Positions 35,451 to 44,197 of a DNA stretch of 64,000 nucleotides are shown here, one piece after another. Numbering within the stretch: the first letter of the stretch is position 1; every line of letters starts with the position of its first letter. Position numbers and translations under genes: made by a program. The stretch comes from Chloroflexota bacterium (lineage in GTDB: Bacteria; Chloroflexota; Dehalococcoidia; Lucifugimonadales; GCA-2722455). Under the pieces are notes generated by a model, which saw only the letters and a program-made list of their open reading frames with translations, was not told the origin of the DNA and did not search any database. Where the stretch lies: NCBI GenBank assembly GCA_002722455.1, contig PBMB01000003.1, forward strand, positions 34,799 to 98,798. The letters run 5' to 3'.

Positions 35451-37714
35451 AACTTTATTATATATATAATTTTAAATTAACTTTCATTTTATTAATTTTA
35501 ATCAGTACAACTATATCTTGTACATTTTTTAATGAATCATCTACGGAGAATGAATATTCAACAGATCAATATACTTTCACAAATTCTGTAGTAATACCTT
35601 TAGAAAATAGACCAGTTCTAAAAGTCAGCGCTCCCGACATCGCAATAGAATCGATTAGTTTTGATGTAATATTACCCGACAATATATCCTTTACTATTGG
35701 ATCACTCTCGAATATTGGTAATACCCAACCACCTGATGAAAGTATTTATCAATATATTTTAATTAACCATTCTAAATCAAATTCTCGTCACTATTTATCA
35801 AATATTCACTTTACAGTAGAACACAACTGGCTAAGCGACAGTAATCAAAACATTGTTTTACAACATTTCTCTGGAAAATGGAATAAACTACCAACTTTAA
35901 ATGTTGATTCTAATAAAACTCATACTATATATAAATCTAGTACAAATCAATTCGGCCTATTTGCAATTACATTAAATAAAACTAACACCATTAAAAAACC
36001 ATTAGGCTCTTCCGAAAAAACTAGTCTAAGTTCTTCAATAACTTCAAAAAAGAAAAATGATATAGTTGAATCAACTCAAAAAAAATATTCTGAAAAAGAA
36101 TTACCGGTAAAAAATATTTCAACAAACTTACCTCTATCAAGTCCAACAACACTGCCAAGCAATGTATTGCCTCAAGTTATCCCAACGACACAAATTAGTA
36201 CAAATACCAATGCTACTGTATCTAAAAATACTATCTTAAATCAATCTAAAACTACTTCTATTCCTACTATAACTCCTACCCCTACTCCTACTCCTATTAG
36301 CACATCCTGTCTAAACAAAATGTATGTAAGCGACAATCAGTTCATATGTTTAACAGTTGTTCCTCCTACAACAATCCCTACTCCACAAGTTACATCAACT
36401 CCAATACCTACAGCTACTTCAGTACCTGAAAATTACTGTCCAATACGAATATATGTTGGAGCTCAATCTTATTGTGTAACCTCTACCCCTACCTTAACTC
36501 CAACAATTACTCCTACTCCTACTCCTACTCCTACCATCACTCCTACTCCTACCATCACTCCTACTCCTACCATCACTCCTACTCCTGTTCCACCTACTGC
36601 TACACCTATTCCTCCAACTGCTACACCTACTCCTATTCCTACCCCTGACCCAAGATATGGAATTGTACTACATGGAATGGATGAAAATATGTCTATTGAT
36701 TACCTCAATTCTATCAATACTACATGGTACTTAAATTTTAATCGTGATATGCCTCAAATAAACTCAGGCAAAAAGAAATTGCCATATCTAAAAATCCCTA
36801 CAAACAAAAATGCTTGGGAATCAAACATTATTGACAATCTAAACTCGATACCAGATGAACAACTAAAGTCGCTAGGTTATCTAACTCGTCTCCAATTAAA
36901 ACAATTAGCTCAACTATATCCTGATGCATATTGGTATCTTTTGGGGGAAGCAAACCGCCATGGAAATATTACAGAAGAGAAATTCGCCAAAGTTTTCTTC
37001 CATTATTCACAAGGGCTTAAATCAGGTAATTTGTCAGCAAAAATTTTAGGTCCAAGTCCACTAAACTGGGATTTTACTTGTATTGGTTGTGGAGGATATA
37101 CAAATGGAAGAACTTGGACAAAAAATTTCATAAGTGCATATGAATCACTGTACGAAGAAAAACCTCCTGTCTATGCATGGGGAATAGATGTCTATCCTAT
37201 CGACTGGCTTAATACTCCTAATAACAGTTCATTAGAAAACAAAAAACCAATTTACAAAAATCAAAAAGCAATGCATTGGGAAATTGCAGTTGACCAAATT
37301 ATGGGAATGAGAGAATTTCTAAACACTATACCTGAATATCAAACAACCCCAATTTGGATTACAGAAATCGCAGTACATGTAGGCTATGATGCTTGGATAT
37401 TTTTATCCCAAGATCCTGTCAAAATCAAGCCTGTAGGTAACTATAACTGGGTAGAACTAAGCAACTACACTAATGGAATATTAAATTGGCTGGAAAATAC
37501 AGCAGATATATTCAATATCGAAAGGTGGTTCTTTTATACCTCTTGGCGCGACTTAAATAACGTCTTAAGTGATGGATATATGGGTACTATATTCTTTAAT
37601 AATCAATCTGACCCTGATTCACTAAATTGCTTAGGCAAAGTCTATAAAAACCGAGCTACACCACAATTAATAGATAATATTTCATGTAATGCTCAGGGAG
37701 AAATAGAAGAATAA
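35447..37714 (+). CDS. Lipoprotein: PGF-pre-PGF-like domain, Thr/Pro linker, glycosidase-like domain
   Basis: A 755-aa exported lipoprotein. Signal peptide with lipobox ending in Cys25 (TTISC). Residues about 45-180 look like the PGF-pre-PGF domain known mainly from archaeal surface proteins (YQYILIN, HFTVEHNWL, GKWNKLPT, NQFGLFAIT). Residues about 190-400 are a Thr/Pro linker with TPTPT runs. Residues 405-755 look like a clan GH-A TIM barrel: Glu501 in LLGEANRHG and Glu640 in ITEIAVH are 139 apart, right for acid/base and nucleophile. The substrate is unknown; it may trim the glycan made here. It is the last gene of the tight unit. Confidence 0.68.
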   Translation: MKLYYIYNFKLTFILLILISTTISCTFFNESSTENEYSTDQYTFTNSVVIPLENRPVLKVSAPDIAIESISFDVILPDNISFTIGSLSNIGNTQPPDESIYQYILINHSKSNSRHYLSNIHFTVEHNWLSDSNQNIVLQHFSGKWNKLPTLNVDSNKTHTIYKSSTNQFGLFAITLNKTNTIKKPLGSSEKTSLSSSITSKKKNDIVESTQKKYSEKELPVKNISTNLPLSSPTTLPSNVLPQVIPTTQISTNTNATVSKNTILNQSKTTSIPTITPTPTPTPISTSCLNKMYVSDNQFICLTVVPPTTIPTPQVTSTPIPTATSVPENYCPIRIYVGAQSYCVTSTPTLTPTITPTPTPTPTITPTPTITPTPTITPTPVPPTATPIPPTATPTPIPTPDPRYGIVLHGMDENMSIDYLNSINTTWYLNFNRDMPQINSGKKKLPYLKIPTNKNAWESNIIDNLNSIPDEQLKSLGYLTRLQLKQLAQLYPDAYWYLLGEANRHGNITEEKFAKVFFHYSQGLKSGNLSAKILGPSPLNWDFTCIGCGGYTNGRTWTKNFISAYESLYEEKPPVYAWGIDVYPIDWLNTPNNSSLENKKPIYKNQKAMHWEIAVDQIMGMREFLNTIPEYQTTPIWITEIAVHVGYDAWIFLSQDPVKIKPVGNYNWVELSNYTNGILNWLENTADIFNIERWFFYTSWRDLNNVLSDGYMGTIFFNNQSDPDSLNCLGKVYKNRATPQLIDNISCNAQGEIEE
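36533..36586 (+). repeat. Three perfect tandem 18-bp repeats in the Thr/Pro linker
   Basis: ACCATCACTCCTACTCCT occurs at 36533-36550, 36551-36568 and 36569-36586 without a mismatch. Each unit codes for six residues of the TITPTP type. It is the most regular part of a longer ACTCCT-rich tract. Such coding repeats change length by slippage. Confidence 0.9.
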
Positions 37715-37732
37715 TTTATTTTTAAGGATAAG

Positions 37733-38503
37733 TCATTCACTCGAAAAATTATGCAAATATTGAAATGGTTTACGAAATACTTTTAAAAATGGAATTAAAT
37801 ACGGAAAAATCAACTTATTCTCCTTACAAGCCATTAAAACCTCTCTATTAGCCAGAATAATGTTTTTCAAACTTTTATTACTTTCTCCTCCAAGTTCCAT
37901 AGAAACTACAACTTTTTGAAGATATCGAACATTTAAATTATTTCGAAAAAAAAATCTTAGCATCAATTCATAATCAGCTGCAATTTTATAATCGATATCA
38001 TTAAACCTTCCCAATGTTTCGTAGATTTTTTTACGTACAAATACAGTAGGGTGAGGAGGCATCCATCCCAAATACCATTTCATTCTCTTATACTCCCCTG
38101 ATTTCCAGTATCTTTTAACTTTACCTCTGGGATTGACATAAACTAAATCACCATAAGATACATCAATAGAAGTATCTGAAAATATTTTCGAAATATCACT
38201 CAAAACAGTATTACTATAGTAATAGTCATCAGCATTTAATATTCCAACAATTTCCCCTTTAGATTCACGTATTCCCTTATTCATAGCATCATATATGCCT
38301 GAATCATTTTCTTGAATTAATACATCAATGCTATCTTTAAATTTTTCTAGACATTCACGAGTTTCATCTTTTGAACCGCCATCAACAACTATAATTTCAA
38401 CATCTTTTTTGTTTGATTGATTTATAACTGAATTTAATGACCTACATATCTTCGGTTCGTTATAAACAGGAGTTATGATGGAAATTAAAGGGGCTTTTTT
38501 CAT
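37733..38503 (-). CDS. Glycosyltransferase family 2
   Basis: A 256-aa GT-A enzyme: SIITPVYNEP at the N-terminus, IIVVDGGSKDET, the metal-binding LNADDYYY, and the later IAADYELMLRFFF (acceptor/catalytic Asp). It inverts and uses a nucleotide-sugar on the cytoplasmic side. The C-terminal part is a short helical tail with no TM. Its ATG overlaps the stop of the UDP-sugar dehydrogenase gene by 4 bases, so translation is coupled; a hexuronate donor is therefore a possible substrate. Opposite strand to the 28-37.7 kb unit. Confidence 0.92.
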   Translation of the reverse strand: MKKAPLISIITPVYNEPKICRSLNSVINQSNKKDVEIIVVDGGSKDETRECLEKFKDSIDVLIQENDSGIYDAMNKGIRESKGEIVGILNADDYYYSNTVLSDISKIFSDTSIDVSYGDLVYVNPRGKVKRYWKSGEYKRMKWYLGWMPPHPTVFVRKKIYETLGRFNDIDYKIAADYELMLRFFFRNNLNVRYLQKVVVSMELGGESNKSLKNIILANREVLMACKENKLIFPYLIPFLKVFRKPFQYLHNFSSE

Positions 38504-39855
38504 CGCCCAATTCCATAATATTGAAATCCTTCATTGGTAAGTAAATCTGGATCAAATAAATTACGACCATCAAAAATTAAAGGGTCATTAACATAGTTAC
38601 GTATCACTTTAAAATCCTCTTCTTTATATTGAACCCAATCGGTCAAAACAAGAATAGCATTAACCCCAACCGTAGCATCGCTAGGAGATTCAGCATAATA
38701 AATCCTGTCTGAAACACCAATGAATTCTTTAAATGCAGTGATTGCATATGGATCATGTACTCGCAAGTTTGCTTTCAACTTAATCAATTCAGAAACTATT
38801 CTTATAGCTGGTGAATCACGAATATCATCTGTTCCTGGTTTAAATGAAAGTCCCCATACTCCTAAAGTTTTTTCTTTTAAATCTCCTAAAACGTTAATTA
38901 CTTGATTAATATAATTACTGATACGTAATTCATTGATTTTATTAACTTCTTCCAAAAAAGAAAAATCTATACTATTTATCTTGCCGACTTGAATAAATGC
39001 AGCTAAATCTTTAGGTAAACATGACCCTCCAAAACCTATGCCTGGCTTCAAAAAATCAGATCCAATTCGAGGATCCATGCCTATTGATCTCGCTACGTCT
39101 TCTACATCTGCACCAACTTTAGTACACAAATCTGCAATCATATTAACAAAAGATATCTTAGTAGCTAAAAAAGCATTTGCTGTATGCTTGCTAATTTCAG
39201 CTGAACTAATATCGGTATATATAAGAATTTCAGACTCGTTCTTACCCATTTTGACTAATAAAGGTTTGTAAATACAACCTAACATATCTTTAAGATCAAA
39301 ATTATCTAACCCTATAACAATTCTATGAGGATTGAAAAAGTCGTGTAATGCATTACCTTCTCGAAGAAATTCAGGAATTACAACAATATCTACTAACTCA
39401 TCATTAGAACCTTTGGAATTTTGAATATTAGATAACAAAATTTCTTTAAGTTTAGCTGCTGTATTCACTGGTGCAGTACTTTTTTGTACAACAATCTTAT
39501 GACTAGTTATATTTTGTCCTATTTTACGTGCTAAATTTTGTAACTGAGAAATATCTGCTGTTCCATCTGTATCTTGGGGGGTACCCACACACATGATTAG
39601 AATATTTGCATTACATACTGCTTCTTTAATATCAGCTGTAACACTAAATCTACCAGAATGTAAATTCTTTGCTAATAAATCAGATATACCATATTCGTTA
39701 AAAGGAACTTGACCATCTTGAATTAACTTCATCTTAGCCAAATCTGATTCAACTCCGATTACATTCCACCCTAAATCAGAAAAACCTAATGCTGTCGTTA
39801 ATCCAACATGACCTAAACCAAATACTGCAATAGAAATAGGTGCATCATTATCCAT
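38500..39855 (-). CDS. UDP-glucose/GDP-mannose dehydrogenase family protein
   Basis: A 451-aa NAD-dependent four-electron dehydrogenase. Rossmann start VFGLGHVGLTTALGF, the CVGTPQDTDGTAD segment, the catalytic Cys in GFGGSCLPKD, and the C-terminal UDP-binding GVWGLSFKPGTDDIRDSPA. It oxidises the C6 hydroxyl of a nucleotide hexose to a uronic acid, with UDP-glucose most common. UDP-ManNAc or GDP-mannose is not excluded by eye. Coupled to the GT2 gene. It would supply the carboxyl group that the AsnB-like proteins could amidate. Confidence 0.9.
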   Translation of the reverse strand: MDNDAPISIAVFGLGHVGLTTALGFSDLGWNVIGVESDLAKMKLIQDGQVPFNEYGISDLLAKNLHSGRFSVTADIKEAVCNANILIMCVGTPQDTDGTADISQLQNLARKIGQNITSHKIVVQKSTAPVNTAAKLKEILLSNIQNSKGSNDELVDIVVIPEFLREGNALHDFFNPHRIVIGLDNFDLKDMLGCIYKPLLVKMGKNESEILIYTDISSAEISKHTANAFLATKISFVNMIADLCTKVGADVEDVARSIGMDPRIGSDFLKPGIGFGGSCLPKDLAAFIQVGKINSIDFSFLEEVNKINELRISNYINQVINVLGDLKEKTLGVWGLSFKPGTDDIRDSPAIRIVSELIKLKANLRVHDPYAITAFKEFIGVSDRIYYAESPSDATVGVNAILVLTDWVQYKEEDFKVIRNYVNDPLIFDGRNLFDPDLLTNEGFQYYGIGR

Positions 39856-39965
39856 TAGAAAAATATCTTTTTATGTTAAAATCATTTAATCTTTTTAATT
39901 CTACCTATAGATATTCTACATTTTACTCCATTATGATGTAAATAATGTCATAGAAAGAAAACATA

Positions 39966-39990
39966 AACCTATCACATAATAGTATAGGTT
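39966..39990. promoter_or_regulatory. Inverted repeat in the divergent intergenic region
   Basis: AACCTAT (39966-39972) and ATAGGTT (39984-39990) are exact inverted complements with an 11-base centre. They lie between the divergent dehydrogenase and DUF4012 genes. This is a candidate operator or weak hairpin. Nothing else recognisable was seen between 39856 and 40060. Confidence 0.35.
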
Positions 39991-40060
39991 AGTTCGAAAT
40001 TGTATTATAAAATGTGTCTAGGTGTGGATATATTCTATTGTCATCTAGAGGTTTAATAAA

Positions 40061-42535
40061 TTGGTAAAATTTTCTAAGTTAGCTGCAATAGGAACAATTG
40101 TTATCTCAATAATAGCTCTGCTAGCTATATCAATATATGGTACATATCGTATTATGACAATTGTAAATACTGACAGTATAATTGAAACGCAATTCGGTGA
40201 ATCGCTAATGTTATCACAAACACCTAGTTCTACTGTAAAAAGCACCCCTGAATTATCTCAAATAACAATACTATTAAACTCTCTTTCTTCTGATCTAAAA
40301 TTCGGATTATACCTGTTACCTACATTAGGATGTTGTCACCCTCTATTATCAGAAGGATACACATGGATACTTTTCCTAGAACGTATTCAAAAAGACATAG
40401 AGATATCTGAAGAGCTAGTGAACTTGTATGGACAACTAGCAGCAAATACAGATGTAATCAATAAATCACTATTATCTGGTAATGATCCAATCCATACGTC
40501 AAAAACTCAAAACATTATTGAAATTTCTGAAAATTTTACTGTATTAAAAAACAATTATCTCGATTCACACCAACTCTCAAAAAAACCTAAATTTGTATTG
40601 ATGCCAAAATTACTTTCTCCTAGTATCAATGAAATAGAAGATTTAGATAGCCAATTATTACATGCAATTAACCTTGGCATACAATTATCTGCTTTATTTG
40701 AAGATATCCAAGACTTGAGTTCATATTCAAGAACTATATTGGATTTATATCAAAACCAGAATAATGAATCTATAAACACTTCTTCCCTTGTTAAAAACCT
40801 ACAACAAAAAATTCAAAGCATAGAATCAAGAGGATTGTTAATAAAATCAATATTAGACAACAACATTAATCTAGAAATTAAAGAAACTATATCTGAAATC
40901 GATGAATTCAATGAAACTCTTAATTTATTACTTTCATTAATATCTACAGCTGGAAAATTCATTCCAATAATAGATGAATTTGATATTAACAATACCAAAT
41001 ATAACAAAACAAAAATATTTTACATGCTGCAAACCCTAACAAACCTTTCTAAATATGAATCAGAACTAAATGAATCTCTGGATCTTTTAGATCAAGTTGA
41101 CAATCAAATCAAAGACTCTCAGTTTCCTTCGATTTATATGTTTTCAAACACCGTTAATAAGGGTGCTGACACTTTAGATCTAGTGAAAAAAATATCGTTA
41201 ACAATACCTCCAGTTTTTAGTCAAAAAGAAACAATTACTATCTTAATTCTTGGACTTTCTGCTGATGAACTGCGTGCTTCAGGAGGATTTGTTTCTTCCG
41301 CTTGGTTAGTTACTTTAAGTAAAGATAATTACAATATACGGTACCATGATATTGTACTTATTGATGACTGGGATCTTTTGGATTTCTACCCAAAACCTCC
41401 CCTAGCACTTCAAGAACATATGAACGCAAAAATCTGGTTAATGCGAGACGTAACATGGGAACCTGATTTTCCTACAACTGCTCAAACAGCATCTGATTTA
41501 TATAGAATAGGTCAGGGCATTAGCCCTGACATCATTGTTACTATTAATCAATGGGCTATGTTAAATATAATCGAATCTATTACAGAAATATATGGTCCTA
41601 CAAAAGAAGATATTATTACTTCAAGAAATTTCATCGATAAAATAGAAATAGGAACCGATAATTATGGCAGATCATATGTAGACCTAATACTTCAAGGATT
41701 TATTGAAAAAATCCTATCTACAAATTCAATTAATGACTTATTAAATATTGGATCATCTATAAACAAGTCATTAGAACAAAAGGACATACAAATATTTTTC
41801 AAAAACCCTATTGCCCAAGCTAAAGCAACTCAATTTAAATGGACAGGTGAAATACCAGATACCCCACATGATTATCTTTACATTGTTGATTCTAATGTGG
41901 GTTGGAGCAAAGTTGACCGCAATATCCAAAGATCAATTAACTACCAAATAGATCTAAGGGATATAGAGGACATAAAATCCTTTGTAACACTTAAATACAT
42001 CAATCACAGTGGAGTTGGAGCTTCTCCATGTAATCCCCAGTGGATTCTTAAAGGAGAAGGTAATTATAACTCTCAAAAAAATTCTTGTTACTGGAATTAC
42101 TGGAGACTATACACTCCACAAAATTCAAAACATATATTTTCTACTCCAACAGAATTATCAGATCAAAGTGTGTCTGTGAAAACTGGATCTGGTCTCCCAG
42201 GAAAAGACACATTCAAAAAACAATCTAACTATGGAAAAACAGAATTTTCCGGATTACTTTCTACTGAAGCTAGTGACATAACTGAGATGAAGGTTATCTA
42301 TCAATTACCTACATCAATACTACAAAAAATTGATGGAACCCTAAAATATAATTTAATGATCCAAAAACAACCAGGAGTACCTAACCGAGAAGTCAATCTA
42401 GAAATTATAATTCCTGATCAATATACAATTTTAAAATCATCAACAATACCCACTAAAATATCAACAAATTCAGTCTCTTTCAAAGAAATTCTCACAAAAG
42501 ACTGGTTGTTAGAACTAAGTTTTGCTCCTCAATAA
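40061..42535 (+). CDS. DUF4012 domain surface protein
   Basis: An 824-aa protein with one N-terminal TM anchor (about 5-28), a polar helical stretch (60-380), and the DUF4012 core. The core shows LILGLSADELRASGGFVSSAWLV (around residue 395-415), where ELRxSGGF is the family landmark, followed by later mixed beta segments. The family occurs in Chloroflexota and actinobacteria, often in polysaccharide loci; its function is not established. The start is TTG at 40061 with GAGG about 10 bases before. The protein is mostly outside the membrane. It starts a run of three exported proteins. Confidence 0.82.
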   Translation: MVKFSKLAAIGTIVISIIALLAISIYGTYRIMTIVNTDSIIETQFGESLMLSQTPSSTVKSTPELSQITILLNSLSSDLKFGLYLLPTLGCCHPLLSEGYTWILFLERIQKDIEISEELVNLYGQLAANTDVINKSLLSGNDPIHTSKTQNIIEISENFTVLKNNYLDSHQLSKKPKFVLMPKLLSPSINEIEDLDSQLLHAINLGIQLSALFEDIQDLSSYSRTILDLYQNQNNESINTSSLVKNLQQKIQSIESRGLLIKSILDNNINLEIKETISEIDEFNETLNLLLSLISTAGKFIPIIDEFDINNTKYNKTKIFYMLQTLTNLSKYESELNESLDLLDQVDNQIKDSQFPSIYMFSNTVNKGADTLDLVKKISLTIPPVFSQKETITILILGLSADELRASGGFVSSAWLVTLSKDNYNIRYHDIVLIDDWDLLDFYPKPPLALQEHMNAKIWLMRDVTWEPDFPTTAQTASDLYRIGQGISPDIIVTINQWAMLNIIESITEIYGPTKEDIITSRNFIDKIEIGTDNYGRSYVDLILQGFIEKILSTNSINDLLNIGSSINKSLEQKDIQIFFKNPIAQAKATQFKWTGEIPDTPHDYLYIVDSNVGWSKVDRNIQRSINYQIDLRDIEDIKSFVTLKYINHSGVGASPCNPQWILKGEGNYNSQKNSCYWNYWRLYTPQNSKHIFSTPTELSDQSVSVKTGSGLPGKDTFKKQSNYGKTEFSGLLSTEASDITEMKVIYQLPTSILQKIDGTLKYNLMIQKQPGVPNREVNLEIIIPDQYTILKSSTIPTKISTNSVSFKEILTKDWLLELSFAPQ

Positions 42536-42559
42536 TTCCAATCATTATATAATATAAGT

Positions 42560-44179
42560 ATGAAACACCTTTTAAAACTAACATACTACAAAATAAATAT
42601 ATCTCTAATATTTCTAATATTGGGAATTCTATTTTTTACTAGTTGTTCTCAACCTGAACCGATAATTACGAAAACTATTGAAGATTCTCTTGATTTAACA
42701 CAATCATTTATGCCAATCTCTGCTTCTGTATTAGTTACAGGTGAAGAACAACTCTCTCGTAATATCGAATCTGTAAGAGTTCTTCCTTCACATATTGTAT
42801 TAAAGCAAAATGAACAAATTGAATTAACAGCAGAAGCTATTGATGATGAAGGAATTGTCATTGAAGAAGGTGTTAATTTTATCTGGACATCACTTGATCC
42901 ACGAGTAGGAATTGTAAATAAAAATGGTATTTTTAAAGCAAGTCACATAGCTGGAACATACCCTATGGGAATTCAAGTAACTGGAATCTCTAATAAATCA
43001 AGTATTAGGCCTGTTGGAACACGAGTAGCTGTAACAATATTGGGATCTATAAAAGAAAGGACTCTTGAATCACTACTTGTTTATCCCCAAAATCCATCTT
43101 TATTATCTAAACAAGTATATAAGTTAAGAGCTATTGCAACAGACAAAAATGGTCTAGTCATACCTGATGCAGATATTATTTGGTCTCTAAATTCTAAAAA
43201 GTTAGGTCATATAAATAAAATTGGATACCTAACAGTTGAAGGCGATTCTGGATTTTATAAAGATGCAATAACTATTACAGCAAATTGGAATTCAAAATCC
43301 ATCTCTGTTAATGCATCTGTAACAGTTACCGATTTAAATCCTCTAGCAGAATTATTAACAGTACATGCACTTCCTCAACGATTTTTCGTTGATCCTGGTG
43401 ATAGATTATATATAAGAGCAGTGGCACTAAATGGACTAGGAGAAATAGCTGCTGGAACACAACTACGTTGGGCAATGAATAACACAAGTGCTGGAAACAT
43501 AGATGGAACAGGTAATTTTATTGCCAGTAAAACTCCTGGGATTTATACACAAGCAATCAAAGTTGAGGCCGTAATATCTGGCGAGCAGGGATTTATTACT
43601 GCAACAGACTATGCATCAGTTGTAATTAGAGATTTACCCAGCCCTCGAACTTTAAGCGCTATCTATCCTTGGCCATATAAGGTCACTGTTACGCCCAATG
43701 GATTAGTCAATTTGTCTATAAGAGCATACGATCAATTTGGTGATCCGATTCCACTCGATAATATCGAATGGTCAATCGAAAATGATGCAATTGGAACTAT
43801 TACAGAAAATAGACTATTCCGGGCAAGCTCTACACCAGGGAAATATCCCAATGCAATTAAAATAATTGGAAAACAAGAAATGAAATCTGACATTATTCAA
43901 ATTTCTGAATATTTAGATGTGACTATAACAGGGAAATTAAATAAACTAGAAATTTATCCCACTACAGCTATATTAAATCCTGGTGATACTGTTCACTTTT
44001 CAATCTCTGGATGGGATGAAAATAATGTTGAACTTAGTAATTTAGTAACTAGATGGTCCCCCGTTAATGAAGATATTGGAAAAATAGATGCATATGGTAA
44101 CTTTACTGCAGGGACATCTCCAGGATTATTTGAAGATATTGTGAAAGCAAAAGTATACCAAATCTCTTCATCTCAATAA
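42560..44179 (+). CDS. Lipoprotein with five Ig-like (BIG2-type) repeats
   Basis: A 539-aa lipoprotein: signal peptide with lipobox FFTSC (Cys29), then five repeats of about 100 residues. Each starts like E-x-L-x-V-x-P (ESVRVLPSH, ESLLVYPQN, ELLTVHALP, RTLSAIYPW, NKLEIYPTT) and carries a W-x2-x-[DN] core followed by G-x-x-GxF-x-A-x-x-PGxY (for example GNIDGTGNFIASKTPG). It is probably a rigid spacer or adhesin on the outside. It lies 24 bases after the DUF4012 gene, likely in one transcript. No enzyme motif is seen. Confidence 0.78.
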   Translation: MKHLLKLTYYKINISLIFLILGILFFTSCSQPEPIITKTIEDSLDLTQSFMPISASVLVTGEEQLSRNIESVRVLPSHIVLKQNEQIELTAEAIDDEGIVIEEGVNFIWTSLDPRVGIVNKNGIFKASHIAGTYPMGIQVTGISNKSSIRPVGTRVAVTILGSIKERTLESLLVYPQNPSLLSKQVYKLRAIATDKNGLVIPDADIIWSLNSKKLGHINKIGYLTVEGDSGFYKDAITITANWNSKSISVNASVTVTDLNPLAELLTVHALPQRFFVDPGDRLYIRAVALNGLGEIAAGTQLRWAMNNTSAGNIDGTGNFIASKTPGIYTQAIKVEAVISGEQGFITATDYASVVIRDLPSPRTLSAIYPWPYKVTVTPNGLVNLSIRAYDQFGDPIPLDNIEWSIENDAIGTITENRLFRASSTPGKYPNAIKIIGKQEMKSDIIQISEYLDVTITGKLNKLEIYPTTAILNPGDTVHFSISGWDENNVELSNLVTRWSPVNEDIGKIDAYGNFTAGTSPGLFEDIVKAKVYQISSSQ

Positions 44180-44197
44180 AAAATTATCATAGCTATA

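Noticed and set aside
36480..36640. CRISPR-like array in the repeated Thr/Pro tract
   Set aside because: Units are 18 bp and directly adjacent without spacers, and the tract is in frame within a gene with a lipoprotein signal.
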